A DNA stretch of 36,123 nt, from contig DUMA01000031.1 in the NCBI GenBank assembly GCA_012840135.1, forward strand, positions 1 through 36,123, written 5' to 3'. Positions 8,547 through 16,671 of the stretch are shown here, piece after piece. Under the pieces are notes generated by a model. That model was not told the origin of the DNA. It saw only the letters and a list, made by a program, of their open reading frames with translations, and did no database searches. This DNA comes from Thermoanaerobacterales bacterium. Its GTDB lineage: Bacteria; Bacillota; Thermosediminibacteria; Thermosediminibacterales; Tepidanaerobacteraceae. A program made the position numbers and the translations under genes. The stretch's first letter is position 1; the number at the start of each line of letters is the position of its first letter.

Positions 8547-8580
8547 AATCTGTCAAAAAACAAAACATGTTCGACAGATT
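8547..8580. promoter_or_regulatory. 8-bp inverted repeat between divergent sigma-factor and aspartase genes
   Basis: AATCTGTC (8547-8554) and GACAGATT (8573-8580) form a perfect inverted repeat with an 18-base spacer in the divergent gap, 40 bases left of the aspA -10 box. It could be an operator for either direction. No regulator is identified and chance cannot be excluded in this AT-rich gap. Confidence 0.3.
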
Positions 8581-8616
8581 TGCCGAAAAATGAGATACCT
8601 CAGCATTGTCCAAATG

Positions 8617-8625
8617 TGATATAAT
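8617..8625 (+). promoter_or_regulatory. Extended -10 promoter for aspA-hydF
   Basis: TGA followed by a perfect TATAAT (8620-8625) makes an extended -10 element 32 bases before the TTG start. No good -35 is seen at 17 bp. Confidence 0.5.
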
Positions 8626-8657
8626 CGAATTAGAAACTATGAAAAGGGTGACCATGA

Positions 8658-10061
8658 TTGGGATTTAGAGTGGAACATGACCTCCTTGGAGAAAGGCTGG
8701 TGCCCGAAGAGGCCTATTACGGAATCCATACGCTGCGGGCAATGGAGAATTTTCCACTGACGGGGCGGCCCATTCATAAAAAGCTGGTGCTGGCCCTGGT
8801 GACGGTGAAAAAGGCCGCAGCTCTGGCAAATACGGAACTTGGTTTTTTGCCGGAGAGGATCGGGCACGCTGTTGTAACAGCCTGTGATGATATACTGGCG
8901 GGGAACCTTCTGGAACAATTCGTAGTGGACTCCATCCAGGGGGGAGCCGGCACTTCCTCCAACATGAACGCCAACGAGGTCATCGCCAACAGGGCGATAG
9001 AGATTCTGGGCGGGCGAAAAGGCGATTATTCCATTGTCCATCCCATAAATCATGTTAATCTTTTTCAGTCCACCAATGATGTATATCCCACCGCCCTGAG
9101 GATCGCATCCATCTGGCTGCTCAAGCCTTTGAGCGAAAATATGGCCCGGCTCCAGGATGCGCTGCAGCAAAAGGAAGACGAGTTTTGTGATTGTTTAAAA
9201 GTTGGAAGGACCCAGTTGCAGGATGCGGTGCCCATCATGCTGGGGCAGGAGTTCGGGGCTTATGCCCAGGCCATCGCCCGGGATCGCTGGAGGCTCTACA
9301 AGGTGGAGGAGCGCCTGCGTCAGATAAATATCGGAGGCACTGCAGTGGGAACGGGCCTCAATGCCGACAAAAGATATATCTACCTTGTAACCGAAAAACT
9401 CCAGTATCTCACAGGTCTGGGCCTGGCCCGGGCGGAATATCTCATGGATCCCACTCAGAACGCCGATGTCTTCGTGGAGGTTTCGGGTCTCCTCAAGGCC
9501 GCCGCAGTAAACCTTTCCAAGATCGCCAATGACCTCAGGCTGCTTTCTTCGGGCCCCCGGGCGGGGCTCATGGAGATCAACCTGCCGCCCATGCAGGCGG
9601 GTTCTTCCATCATGCCCGGCAAAGTGAACCCCATCATTCCCGAGGCGGTAAACCAGGTGGCTTTTCAGGTCATGGCCAATGATATGGCTGTAACGCTGGC
9701 GGCCCAGGCCGGTCAGCTGGAACTGAACGCCATGTTACCGCTGATAGCCCACAATCTGCTGGAGTCGCTGGAGATCATGGATAATGCGGTGAAGATATTT
9801 ATGGAGCGCTGCATTTCGGGTATCACGGCAAACCGCGAGCGCTGCGCCAGGCTTCTGGAAGAAAGCTTTTCAACTCTCACAGCCCTGACGCCTCATATAG
9901 GTTATGATGCGGCAACGGCGGCTGCCCAAAAAGCCCTGGCCGAGAACAAACCCGTGCGGCAGGTGGTGCTGGAAATGGGGCTCATGGAGGAGGAAAAGCT
10001 TGACAGGCTGCTTTCGCCCTATGAACTTACGAAGCCGGGGAATTTCGAGGTTAGAGGTTAG
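8658..10061 (+). CDS. aspA: Aspartate ammonia-lyase (aspartase), fumarase/aspartase superfamily
   Basis: Aspartase interconverts aspartate with fumarate and ammonia. The 467-residue protein begins MGFRVEHDLLGE and has the superfamily blocks in order: a GGAGTSSNMNANEVIANRA segment (about 94-112), HPINHVNLFQSTNDVYPTA (about 133-151) and the signature loop GSSIMPGKVNP (about 317), whose second Ser is the catalytic base in the family. The start is a TTG at 8658, seven bases after AAGGGTG; the nearby ATG at 8654 is out of frame and meets a stop after four codons. It lies 116 bases before hydF on the same strand, so ammonia supply to H-cluster assembly is a possible role. Fumarase is the main alternative; the N-terminus favours aspartase. 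Confidence 0.88.
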   Translation: MGFRVEHDLLGERLVPEEAYYGIHTLRAMENFPLTGRPIHKKLVLALVTVKKAAALANTELGFLPERIGHAVVTACDDILAGNLLEQFVVDSIQGGAGTSSNMNANEVIANRAIEILGGRKGDYSIVHPINHVNLFQSTNDVYPTALRIASIWLLKPLSENMARLQDALQQKEDEFCDCLKVGRTQLQDAVPIMLGQEFGAYAQAIARDRWRLYKVEERLRQINIGGTAVGTGLNADKRYIYLVTEKLQYLTGLGLARAEYLMDPTQNADVFVEVSGLLKAAAVNLSKIANDLRLLSSGPRAGLMEINLPPMQAGSSIMPGKVNPIIPEAVNQVAFQVMANDMAVTLAAQAGQLELNAMLPLIAHNLLESLEIMDNAVKIFMERCISGITANRERCARLLEESFSTLTALTPHIGYDAATAAAQKALAENKPVRQVVLEMGLMEEEKLDRLLSPYELTKPGNFEVRG

Positions 10062-10074
10062 AGGTTCGAGGTAC
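10047..10074. repeat. Tandem heptamer repeat at the end of aspA
   Basis: Four seven-base units follow each other: GAGGTTA, GAGGTTA, GAGGTTC and GAGGTAC. The aspA stop codon (10059-10061) lies inside the repeat, so the last residues (FEVRG) are repeat-encoded. Similar 7-base periodicity occurs at 66-79 and around 2534-2567 in this window. Confidence 0.7.
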
Positions 10075-10177
10075 GATTAAGTTAAATCTGGTAATAGAGA
10101 GATTCTTTAAAATTATATTTTCCGGGAGGATTTTAAGACATTAGGACCGTGCTCTTTCTTTTGAAAGGATGAGAATT

Positions 10178-11413
10178 ATGGAAAATACATTGAATTCCAC
10201 CCCTGTGGCAAGCAGACTGCATATCGCCATCTTCGGCAGGAGAAATGCAGGAAAATCCAGTCTCATAAATGCCATCACGAACCAGGATATAGCTCTGGTG
10301 TCTTCGGTGGCAGGGACTACTACCGACCCGGTTTTCAAGGCCATGGAGCTTTTGCCTTTGGGTCCGGTGGTCATCATAGATACCGCCGGTATAGACGACG
10401 TGGGGGAACTGGGGGAGCTCCGGGTAAAAAAGACGTACCAGGTTTTAAACAAAACCGATCTGGCGGTGCTTATCATCGACGGTGAAGCCGGGGTCACGGA
10501 TTATGAAACGGATGTGCTGTCAAAAATAAAAGAAAAAAATATTCCCGTGGTGGGAGTGATAAATAAAAAGGATGCGGCGGCTTACAGCCCTGAAGATAAG
10601 AAAAAATGGGAAAAACAGCTGGGCATTAGCCTCATCGAAGTTTCGGCACTGAAAAGGCAGGGCATTGATGATCTCAAGAGAGAGATAATAAACAGGGCTC
10701 CGGCGGATTTTTCCGAGATCCCCATTGTCAGCGACCTCCTAAATCCCGGCGATTTTGCGGTGCTGGTGATACCTATAGATAAGGCCGCTCCCAAAGGAAG
10801 ATTGATCCTCCCCCAGCAGCAGACCATAAGAGATATCCTGGACCATGATGCCATGGCCATCGTCACAAAAGAACATGAACTCAGGGAAACCCTGAACAAC
10901 CTTTCCAAAAAACCCAAGATCGTGATCACCGATTCCCAGGCCTTCCTCAAGGTAGCTGCCGATACCCCGAAGGATGTGTGGATGACATCTTTTTCCATAT
11001 TGTTTGCCCGCCACAAGGGTGAGCTGGCCCAGCTTGTGGAGGGAGTAAAGGCCATCGAAGAACTGAGGCCCGGGGACAGGGTTCTCATATCCGAAGCCTG
11101 CACCCACCATCGCCAGGCCGATGACATAGGTAAGGTAAAAATACCGCGGTGGCTTCGCCAGATGGTTGGAGGGAACCTTCACTTTGAATGGTCCAGCGGC
11201 TTCGGCTTTCCTGAAAACCTGTCGGAATTCAAGCTGGTAGTGCACTGCGGAGGTTGCATGCTCAACAGGAAGGAAATGTTGTACCGCCTGTCCATTTTAA
11301 AGCAAAAAAATATACCCGTAGTTAACTACGGGGTCCTTATAGCCTACGTGCACGGTATCCTGCCCAGGGCTCTGGAACCTTTTCTTTATGCCAGGATGAA
11401 GTTGCGATTGTGA
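10178..11413 (+). CDS. hydF: [FeFe]-hydrogenase H-cluster maturation GTPase HydF
   Basis: HydF is the scaffold on which the 2Fe subcluster made by HydE and HydG is assembled before transfer to the hydrogenase. The 411-residue protein has an N-terminal GTPase domain with P-loop GRRNAGKS (about 20-27), the GTTTDPV switch and DTAGIDD, a dimerisation region, and a C-terminal Fe-S domain. The cluster ligands are intact: CTHH (Cys near 307), then HCGGC (Cys near 355 and 358). The upstream in-frame ATG at 10169 touches the GAAAGG ribosome site, so the ATG at 10178 is preferred. HydE, HydG and the hydrogenase are not in this window. Its partner here is aspA. Confidence 0.93.
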   Translation: MENTLNSTPVASRLHIAIFGRRNAGKSSLINAITNQDIALVSSVAGTTTDPVFKAMELLPLGPVVIIDTAGIDDVGELGELRVKKTYQVLNKTDLAVLIIDGEAGVTDYETDVLSKIKEKNIPVVGVINKKDAAAYSPEDKKKWEKQLGISLIEVSALKRQGIDDLKREIINRAPADFSEIPIVSDLLNPGDFAVLVIPIDKAAPKGRLILPQQQTIRDILDHDAMAIVTKEHELRETLNNLSKKPKIVITDSQAFLKVAADTPKDVWMTSFSILFARHKGELAQLVEGVKAIEELRPGDRVLISEACTHHRQADDIGKVKIPRWLRQMVGGNLHFEWSSGFGFPENLSEFKLVVHCGGCMLNRKEMLYRLSILKQKNIPVVNYGVLIAYVHGILPRALEPFLYARMKLRL

Positions 11414-11414
11414 C

Positions 11415-11487
11415 AGCCCATTTGGCCGTCAAGAACCATAAACACTGGAGTTTTTATACCACTATCGACTCATTCAAAAAATGGGCT
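11415..11487. repeat. Inverted repeat between convergent hydF and V-ATPase D genes
   Basis: AGCCCATTT (11415-11423) and AAATGGGCT (11479-11487) are perfect 9-bp inverted repeats 55 bases apart, spanning the whole gap between the two convergent stop codons. There is no T-run for a normal terminator. It might act bidirectionally or be chance. Confidence 0.35.
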
Positions 11488-12115
11488 ATGAAACCTTCCC
11501 GTAACTCATTTTCTTTTTCAGCACCTTGAGGCGGAAAAAGTCTTCTCTTTCCTTTTCCTCCAGCACTTCGGATATCATCTTCACCAGAGCTTGGTACTTC
11601 GGTATCTGGATATTCTGGAGGGCGTTGGCCCTCTTCTGGGTCCTTTTGATTTCCACAGCCAGCTTGTACACAGAATCCTCCACTTCTGCCAGTTCATAGA
11701 TCAGGTACTTCACCTGGTGGAATTTCTGCAGGGCCACATCCAGGGCTGTATTGGTGTGATAGAAGCTGTAGTAATGCTCCAGGTCGTGCTTTTCATACTT
11801 TATCTCCGGTATCTCCACCCCCATGACGCTGCGGGTTAGCACCGTGAATTCGGTGGCACGAGGTATGGACCTGGCCACCTCGTGGACTTCATTTATTCCA
11901 AGGGTGATGTTGGCCATGGTCAGGGCTTCATAGGCATCTTTGAAGATCTCCCTCATCTTCTGTTGTATCTCTTTGGCCCTATCCATGAGGCCCATCATTT
12001 CCCTTATCAGCACATTTCTTTTTTTATCCAGCAGCTCGTAACCCTTTTTCGAAAAATCGAGAGCTGCCTGGGCTGCCATTAAATTGGCCTTGGTGGGAGC
12101 AATGTTTTCCTGCAT
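11486..12115 (-). CDS. V/A-type ATPase subunit D (central stalk)
   Basis: Subunit D is the coiled-coil central rotor shaft linking the A3B3 head to the membrane ring. The 209-residue protein begins MQENIAPTKANLMAAQAAL, a typical D start, and is nearly all helical with coiled-coil patterns at both ends. A TTG immediately upstream is in frame, but the ATG at 12115, after GAGGAAGTGATTTTTG, is favoured. It lies 6 bases after the B stop, and is the last gene of the operon. Confidence 0.93.
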   Translation of the reverse strand: MQENIAPTKANLMAAQAALDFSKKGYELLDKKRNVLIREMMGLMDRAKEIQQKMREIFKDAYEALTMANITLGINEVHEVARSIPRATEFTVLTRSVMGVEIPEIKYEKHDLEHYYSFYHTNTALDVALQKFHQVKYLIYELAEVEDSVYKLAVEIKRTQKRANALQNIQIPKYQALVKMISEVLEEKEREDFFRLKVLKKKMSYGKVS

Positions 12116-12121
12116 CAAAAA

Positions 12122-13495
12122 TCACTTCCTCAAGTATTTTTTCACAAGGGAAGGATCTATTCTGGTGAGTTCCTGTTCAGGCAGGATTGTAAGCAGTTCC
12201 CACATCAGGTCCAGAGTGGTGTTTATATCCCGGTTTTCTTCGAAGTCCTGTTTTGCAAAACGCTCCTCAAACTGCCGCCCGAATTCCATATATTTTTTAT
12301 CTGTCTCCGAAAGCTCATCTTCCCCTATGACCTGAGCCAGAGCCCTGATCTCCTGGACCCTGGAGTAGGCCGAGAAAACCTGGTTTGCCACGTCGGGATG
12401 GTCTTCCCTGGTGTATTCTTTGCCTATGCCGTCTTTCATCAATCGCGACAGGGATGGGAGAACGTTGATAGGAGGATATATTCCCATCTGGTATAAAGAC
12501 CTGTTTAAAACTATCTGGCCTTCAGTGATATATCCGGTAAGGTCCGGCACCGGATGTGTGATATCATCATTGGGCATGGTGAGTATGGGTATCTGGGTGA
12601 TGCTTCCTTTGGAACCCTTCAACATGCCCGCCCTTTCATAGAGGCTGGCGAGATCCGAGTAGAGGTATCCCGGATATCCCTTCCTGGAGGGCACTTCTTC
12701 CCGGGCGGAGGAAATCTCTCTCAATGCCTCGCAGTAGCTGGTTATGTCAGTCATTATCACCAGCACATGCATATCGCATTCAAAAGCCAGATACTCTGCC
12801 GCCGTCAGAGCACACCTGGGTGTTATAATCCTCTCCACCACCGGGTCATCGGCAAGGTTTAAAAACATTATCACTCTGTCCATGACTCCTGCTTCTTCAA
12901 AGACTTTCCTAAAAAAGTCGGCCTCATCGTGCTTTATACCCATGGCCGCAAAAACCACCGCAAATTTTCCGGCTTCTTCATCGGAAATCCTGGCCTGCCT
13001 CACGATCTGGGCTGCCAGCTGGTTGTGGGGAAGGCCGTCTCCAGAGAATATGGGAAGTTTCTGGCCTCTTATCAGGGTTATAAGGCCATCTATAGAAGAA
13101 ATTCCGGTTTGAATGTAGTTTCTGGGATAAAGCCTTGCCACAGGATTCATGGGCCTGCCGTTTATGTTATAGGTATTGTTGGAATATATCTCCCCGGCGC
13201 CGTCGATGGGCATGGCAGTACCGTTAAAAACCCTACCGAGAATCTCTCTGGAAAGGGGGATCTCCATGGGCTTGCCGGTAAAGCTCACGCTCACATCATT
13301 TAAAGAAATGCCCGATGTCCCTTGAAACACCTGGATTATGACCCTATCCCTGTCTATCTGGACCACCTTGCCCGTTCTGAATTCCCCATCGGCCATTTCT
13401 ATTTCTACTATTTCGTCGTAAACCGCATCCCTGACTTCATTCATCACTATAAGGGGACCTTCAGCCTTATCCAGTTTCAGATATTTAACCTTCAT
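12122..13495 (-). CDS. V/A-type ATPase subunit B (non-catalytic nucleotide-binding)
   Basis: Subunit B alternates with A in the A3B3 head. The 457-residue protein begins [15 protein letters not shown] and contains the B-type core [14 protein letters not shown] in place of a P-loop, the [21 protein letters not shown] segment and the [11 protein letters not shown] block. Thirteen further in-frame codons upstream lie inside the A gene and are rejected; the ATG at 13495 follows GAAGGTG and overlaps the A stop by 11 bases, so A and B are probably translated in a coupled way. Confidence 0.96.
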   Translation of the reverse strand: MKVKYLKLDKAEGPLIVMNEVRDAVYDEIVEIEMADGEFRTGKVVQIDRDRVIIQVFQGTSGISLNDVSVSFTGKPMEIPLSREILGRVFNGTAMPIDGAGEIYSNNTYNINGRPMNPVARLYPRNYIQTGISSIDGLITLIRGQKLPIFSGDGLPHNQLAAQIVRQARISDEEAGKFAVVFAAMGIKHDEADFFRKVFEEAGVMDRVIMFLNLADDPVVERIITPRCALTAAEYLAFECDMHVLVIMTDITSYCEALREISSAREEVPSRKGYPGYLYSDLASLYERAGMLKGSKGSITQIPILTMPNDDITHPVPDLTGYITEGQIVLNRSLYQMGIYPPINVLPSLSRLMKDGIGKEYTREDHPDVANQVFSAYSRVQEIRALAQVIGEDELSETDKKYMEFGRQFEERFAKQDFEENRDINTTLDLMWELLTILPEQELTRIDPSLVKKYLRK

Positions 13496-15269
13496 CTGCC
13501 GCACCTTCTTTGTACATGCTCTCCAGGCTGTCATAGTATCGATCTATCCTGTCGCAAAGCTCCTGGAAGAGCTCGGGTTTTTCATCGGAAGTGTTGTATT
13601 TCATCATTATTATATCGGAAAAGAGGGCTTCATCCTTGATTTTTGAGAGGGGGATACCCCTTCTCACGCAGGAATATGCTCTGTCGTAAAGCCTATCGAT
13701 GACCTTAAGCATGCTGTACTGGCGGGAAAGAGGCACATAGGAGTCCTGCGGATGGTAGGCGTTTTGCTGTAGATATCCCGTCTTTATGATGCGGGCTATT
13801 TCCAGTATGACCCTCTGGTCGTCGGGTAGCACATCCTCGCCCACCAGTTTTACTATGTCCATGAGCTTGTTTTCTTCCTGCAGTATCTTCAGCATTTTGG
13901 ATCTCAGCGCCATAATGTCGGAGGCAACATTTTGCCTGAACCAGTCTCCCAGCATGGGAACATAGCCGCTGTAAGATGAAAGCCAATTTATAGAAGGGAA
14001 GTGCCTGGCATGAGCCAGCTCCCTGTCCAGGGCCAGAAAAGCTCCTACAATCCTTTTTGTGGACTGGGTTACAGGTTCCGAGAAGTCCCCGCCTGCAGGG
14101 GAAACAGCACCAATTACAGTGATGGAACCCTCGGTGCCGTTCAGGTTCCTGACATAGCCGGCCCTCTCGTAAAATGCCGCCAGTCTTGACGCCAGGTATG
14201 CAGGATAGCCTTCTTCGGCGGGCATCTCCTCCAGCCTGCCGGCAATTTCTCTGAGGGCTTCGGCCCATCTCGAGGTAGAGTCGGCCATGATGGCTACATT
14301 GTACCCCATGTCTCTGAAGTATTCGGCTATGGTGATGCCGGTATATATGGAGGCCTCCCTGGCCGCCACCGGCATGTTGGAGGTGTTGGCTATGAGTACA
14401 GTCCTGTCCATCAGGGGGTTGCCGGTCCTGGGGTCTTTCAGCTTGGGAAAGTCTTCCAGAACTTCGGTCATCTCATTGCCTCGCTCACCGCAGCCTATAT
14501 ACACGATGATGTCGGCATCGCTCCACTTGGCCAGCTGGTGCTGGGTTATAGTTTTTCCGGTACCAAAGCCGCCGGGAATGGCGGCTGTACCGCCTTTTGC
14601 CAGGGGGAAGAAGGTATCTATCACCCTCTGGCCGGTTACCAGCAGTTTTTCTATGGGCATCCTCTGGGCTACGGGACGCGGCTTTCTCACAGGCCACTCT
14701 TGGTACATTTTAAGCTCATTCCTCATTCCGTCCTTTTCCAATACCACAAGGGTATCGTGAATGGTATACGAGCCGCTTTTTGCAACACTCACTACTCTGC
14801 CGCTTATGCCGGGAGGAACCATGACTTTGTGCACCACCATGGAGGTCTCCTGCACTTTTGCAAATACATCGCCCGGCTTTAGAATATCTCCCTCTTTTGC
14901 CAGCATTTCCACATCCCATAGTTTGCTTTCATCTATGGAAATCAGGCCGATGCCTTCGGGAATGAATTTGAATCCCGAGTCATATATTTTGGAAAGCGGC
15001 CTTTCAATGCCGTCAAAGATATTGCCTATGATTCCGGGACCCAACTTGACCGAAAGGGGCCTTCCGGTGCCGCTGACCTTCTCCCCCACCCTGAGGCCCG
15101 AAGTTTCCTCGTAAACCTGAATGGTGCCCCGGTCCTTCTCTAGGGAAATGACCTCGCCAATGAGCTTTTTTTCCCCTACCATCACCATTTCCCGCACCGT
15201 GAAATCTTCCATATGGTCGGCTTTTACTACGGGACCGTTGATGTATATGATGTTACCTTGACCTGCCAT
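13485..15269 (-). CDS. V/A-type ATPase subunit A (catalytic)
   Basis: Subunit A hydrolyses or makes ATP. The 594-residue protein has the N-terminal beta-barrel, the A-specific bulge domain (about 115-190), the Walker A P-loop GGFGTGKT (near 230), the GERGNEM segment, and the [14 protein letters not shown]alker B region. The GAGGGGTG ribosome site lies within the end of the E gene, one base of which separates the two frames. Length and motifs are normal for archaeal/bacterial V/A-type enzymes. Confidence 0.97.
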   Translation of the reverse strand: MAGQGNIIYINGPVVKADHMEDFTVREMVMVGEKKLIGEVISLEKDRGTIQVYEETSGLRVGEKVSGTGRPLSVKLGPGIIGNIFDGIERPLSKIYDSGFKFIPEGIGLISIDESKLWDVEMLAKEGDILKPGDVFAKVQETSMVVHKVMVPPGISGRVVSVAKSGSYTIHDTLVVLEKDGMRNELKMYQEWPVRKPRPVAQRMPIEKLLVTGQRVIDTFFPLAKGGTAAIPGGFGTGKTITQHQLAKWSDADIIVYIGCGERGNEMTEVLEDFPKLKDPRTGNPLMDRTVLIANTSNMPVAAREASIYTGITIAEYFRDMGYNVAIMADSTSRWAEALREIAGRLEEMPAEEGYPAYLASRLAAFYERAGYVRNLNGTEGSITVIGAVSPAGGDFSEPVTQSTKRIVGAFLALDRELAHARHFPSINWLSSYSGYVPMLGDWFRQNVASDIMALRSKMLKILQEENKLMDIVKLVGEDVLPDDQRVILEIARIIKTGYLQQNAYHPQDSYVPLSRQYSMLKVIDRLYDRAYSCVRRGIPLSKIKDEALFSDIIMMKYNTSDEKPELFQELCDRIDRYYDSLESMYKEGAADEG

Positions 15270-15270
15270 T

Positions 15271-15897
15271 TTAACACCCCTCGCTAAGCCTCAAAGACAG
15301 GATTTCCCCCACCATCTTGCGGCTTTCTTCTATGGTGGTGTTCACTGTATAATCTATCTCCAGCCTGCCATCGCCGCTTTTTGCAAAAACCCCACCTATC
15401 ATGCTGTCATTGCTCTCTATTTTAAAGGTATTTTCATCCCTGAAAGACTTTATGGTGCTTAAAATAATTTCCCGGTGGTTCTCAAAATCATTCCTGCTGA
15501 AGATGTAATTTACAAAACTATCACCGGAAAACCTGACACTAACCTTTTTTATGGCTTCCTTTAAAAATTCTACGTATTCTTCCGTGTTCGTAAAAGCCCT
15601 GGCCCTTTCCCTGACTTCATCCATGATTCTTTCGGTAAATTCATGCCTCTTTTTCAGTACCGCCAGGTGCATGGTAGATTTCGCCTTGGAAATCATCTGC
15701 TGTTTTTTGGTCTCGGCATCTTTTGCGGCATCATTCACCGCAGCCCTTTTTCTTTCTTCGTAATCCTTAATAATATCGGACTTCCGGGCTTCATAATAGT
15801 CCACGAGCTTTTTTTGTTTTTCCTGGAAATCATGTTCTATTCTCTCTATGAGTACCTTCGTGAAAAGGGAAATCTTGTCTTCAATAGTGGTGGACAT
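15271..15897 (-). CDS. V/A-type ATPase subunit E (peripheral stalk)
   Basis: Subunit E forms the peripheral stator with subunit G/H. The 208-residue protein has a long charged N-terminal helix (about 1-100, e.g. ERIEHDFQEKQKKLVDYY) and a globular C-terminal domain with the SNDSMIGGVFAKSGDGRLEID block typical of E. The GTG at 15906 lies inside the GAGGTGA ribosome site, so the ATG at 15897 is taken as the start. It lies 10 bases after F. Confidence 0.9.
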   Translation of the reverse strand: MSTTIEDKISLFTKVLIERIEHDFQEKQKKLVDYYEARKSDIIKDYEERKRAAVNDAAKDAETKKQQMISKAKSTMHLAVLKKRHEFTERIMDEVRERARAFTNTEEYVEFLKEAIKKVSVRFSGDSFVNYIFSRNDFENHREIILSTIKSFRDENTFKIESNDSMIGGVFAKSGDGRLEIDYTVNTTIEESRKMVGEILSLRLSEGC

Positions 15898-15907
15898 GCT
15901 ATTCACC

Positions 15908-16216
15908 TCAAATCTTAAGTCCTATGGATTCCCTTATATACCGGGTTAAAAAGTCGGAAGGCCGCCTTGAACCATGCCTGTCAGGAATCTCGATTATTAT
16001 GGGGAGGCTGCTGGAAAGTTTCATCTCATCCAGTTCCTGCGGCACCTTTTCCGCCAGCAGCTCGGTTATGAGCAAAATGCCTATATCCCGGCTTTCCTTT
16101 ACTTTTTTTAATTCATTTAATACCTCTTCCCTAGTATGGACCACGACACCTTCCACCCCCGCCAGCCTCATGCCGGTAAGGGTATGGGTATTGTCGCTTA
16201 TAAGAAAAACGTTCAT
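15908..16216 (-). CDS. V/A-type ATPase subunit F (central stalk)
   Basis: Subunit F binds D in the central stalk. The 102-residue protein has the small Rossmann-like pattern MNVFLISDN...TGMRLAGVEGVVV, a DIGILLITELLAEKV strand-helix block and the C-terminal PSDFLTRYIRESIGLKI helix. AGAGGGATTTGT precedes the ATG. Order here is K-F-E. Confidence 0.92.
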   Translation of the reverse strand: MNVFLISDNTHTLTGMRLAGVEGVVVHTREEVLNELKKVKESRDIGILLITELLAEKVPQELDEMKLSSSLPIIIEIPDRHGSRRPSDFLTRYIRESIGLKI

Positions 16217-16226
16217 ACAAATCCCT

Positions 16227-16646
16227 CTACAGTCTGCCCAGGATCATTATGGAAACAATCAGTCCATAGATGGCTATACCTTCGGCCAGTCCCACGAATA
16301 TAAGGGTTTTGCCAAGGATATTCGGATCTTCGGACACCGCTCCCAATGCTGAAGAACCTACGGCGCCCACTGCATAACCGGCGCCGATGGTGGCCAGACC
16401 CGTGGCCAGAGCTGCCGCAATAAACCCCATTCCTGACGCCGGATTTACCGAAGATGCAGCGCTGGCAATGCCCGGCACCAGAAAGAACAGGAAAGCTGCC
16501 ACCAGCACGGCATAAGCCGATACGCTAAATCTGATAAGTTTCTTGACCTTCCTTGCTTTTGCCTCATCTTTCATCAAGTATATATACAATCCTGCCGCCA
16601 CGGTCAATCCCGATATGGCCATGGCTATAAACAATACTGCATACAT
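16227..16646 (-). CDS. V/A-type ATPase subunit K (membrane rotor proteolipid), N-terminally extended
   Basis: Subunit K forms the ion-carrying rotor ring. The 139-residue protein has four hydrophobic segments. The C-terminal hairpin (about 75-139) is the true rotor hairpin: a Gly/Ala-rich helix with GLATIGAGYAVG, the SEDPNILGKTLIF loop and VGLAEGIAIYG with the ion-binding Glu. The N-terminal pair does not look like a second rotor hairpin: it has no carboxylate or Gly zipper, and its second segment (VLVAAFLFFLVPGIASA after a KKLIR stretch) resembles a signal sequence. Typical single-hairpin K proteins have about 70-100 residues. The ATG five codons upstream is inside the GGAGG site, so 16646 is preferred. 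H+ versus Na+ use is not decided. Confidence 0.9.
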   Translation of the reverse strand: MYAVLFIAMAISGLTVAAGLYIYLMKDEAKARKVKKLIRFSVSAYAVLVAAFLFFLVPGIASAASSVNPASGMGFIAAALATGLATIGAGYAVGAVGSSALGAVSEDPNILGKTLIFVGLAEGIAIYGLIVSIMILGRL

Positions 16647-16671
16647 GTTTATGACCTCCATTCAAAATTAA

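Noticed and set aside
8654..8668. ATG start just before aspA
   Set aside because: It is out of frame and ends after four codons; the TTG at 8658 is in frame and correctly spaced from the ribosome site. I considered a frameshift, but the N-terminus from the TTG matches aspartases.
10120..10150. GGGAGG ribosome-like site between aspA and hydF
   Set aside because: No usable start codon with an open frame follows at a suitable distance.
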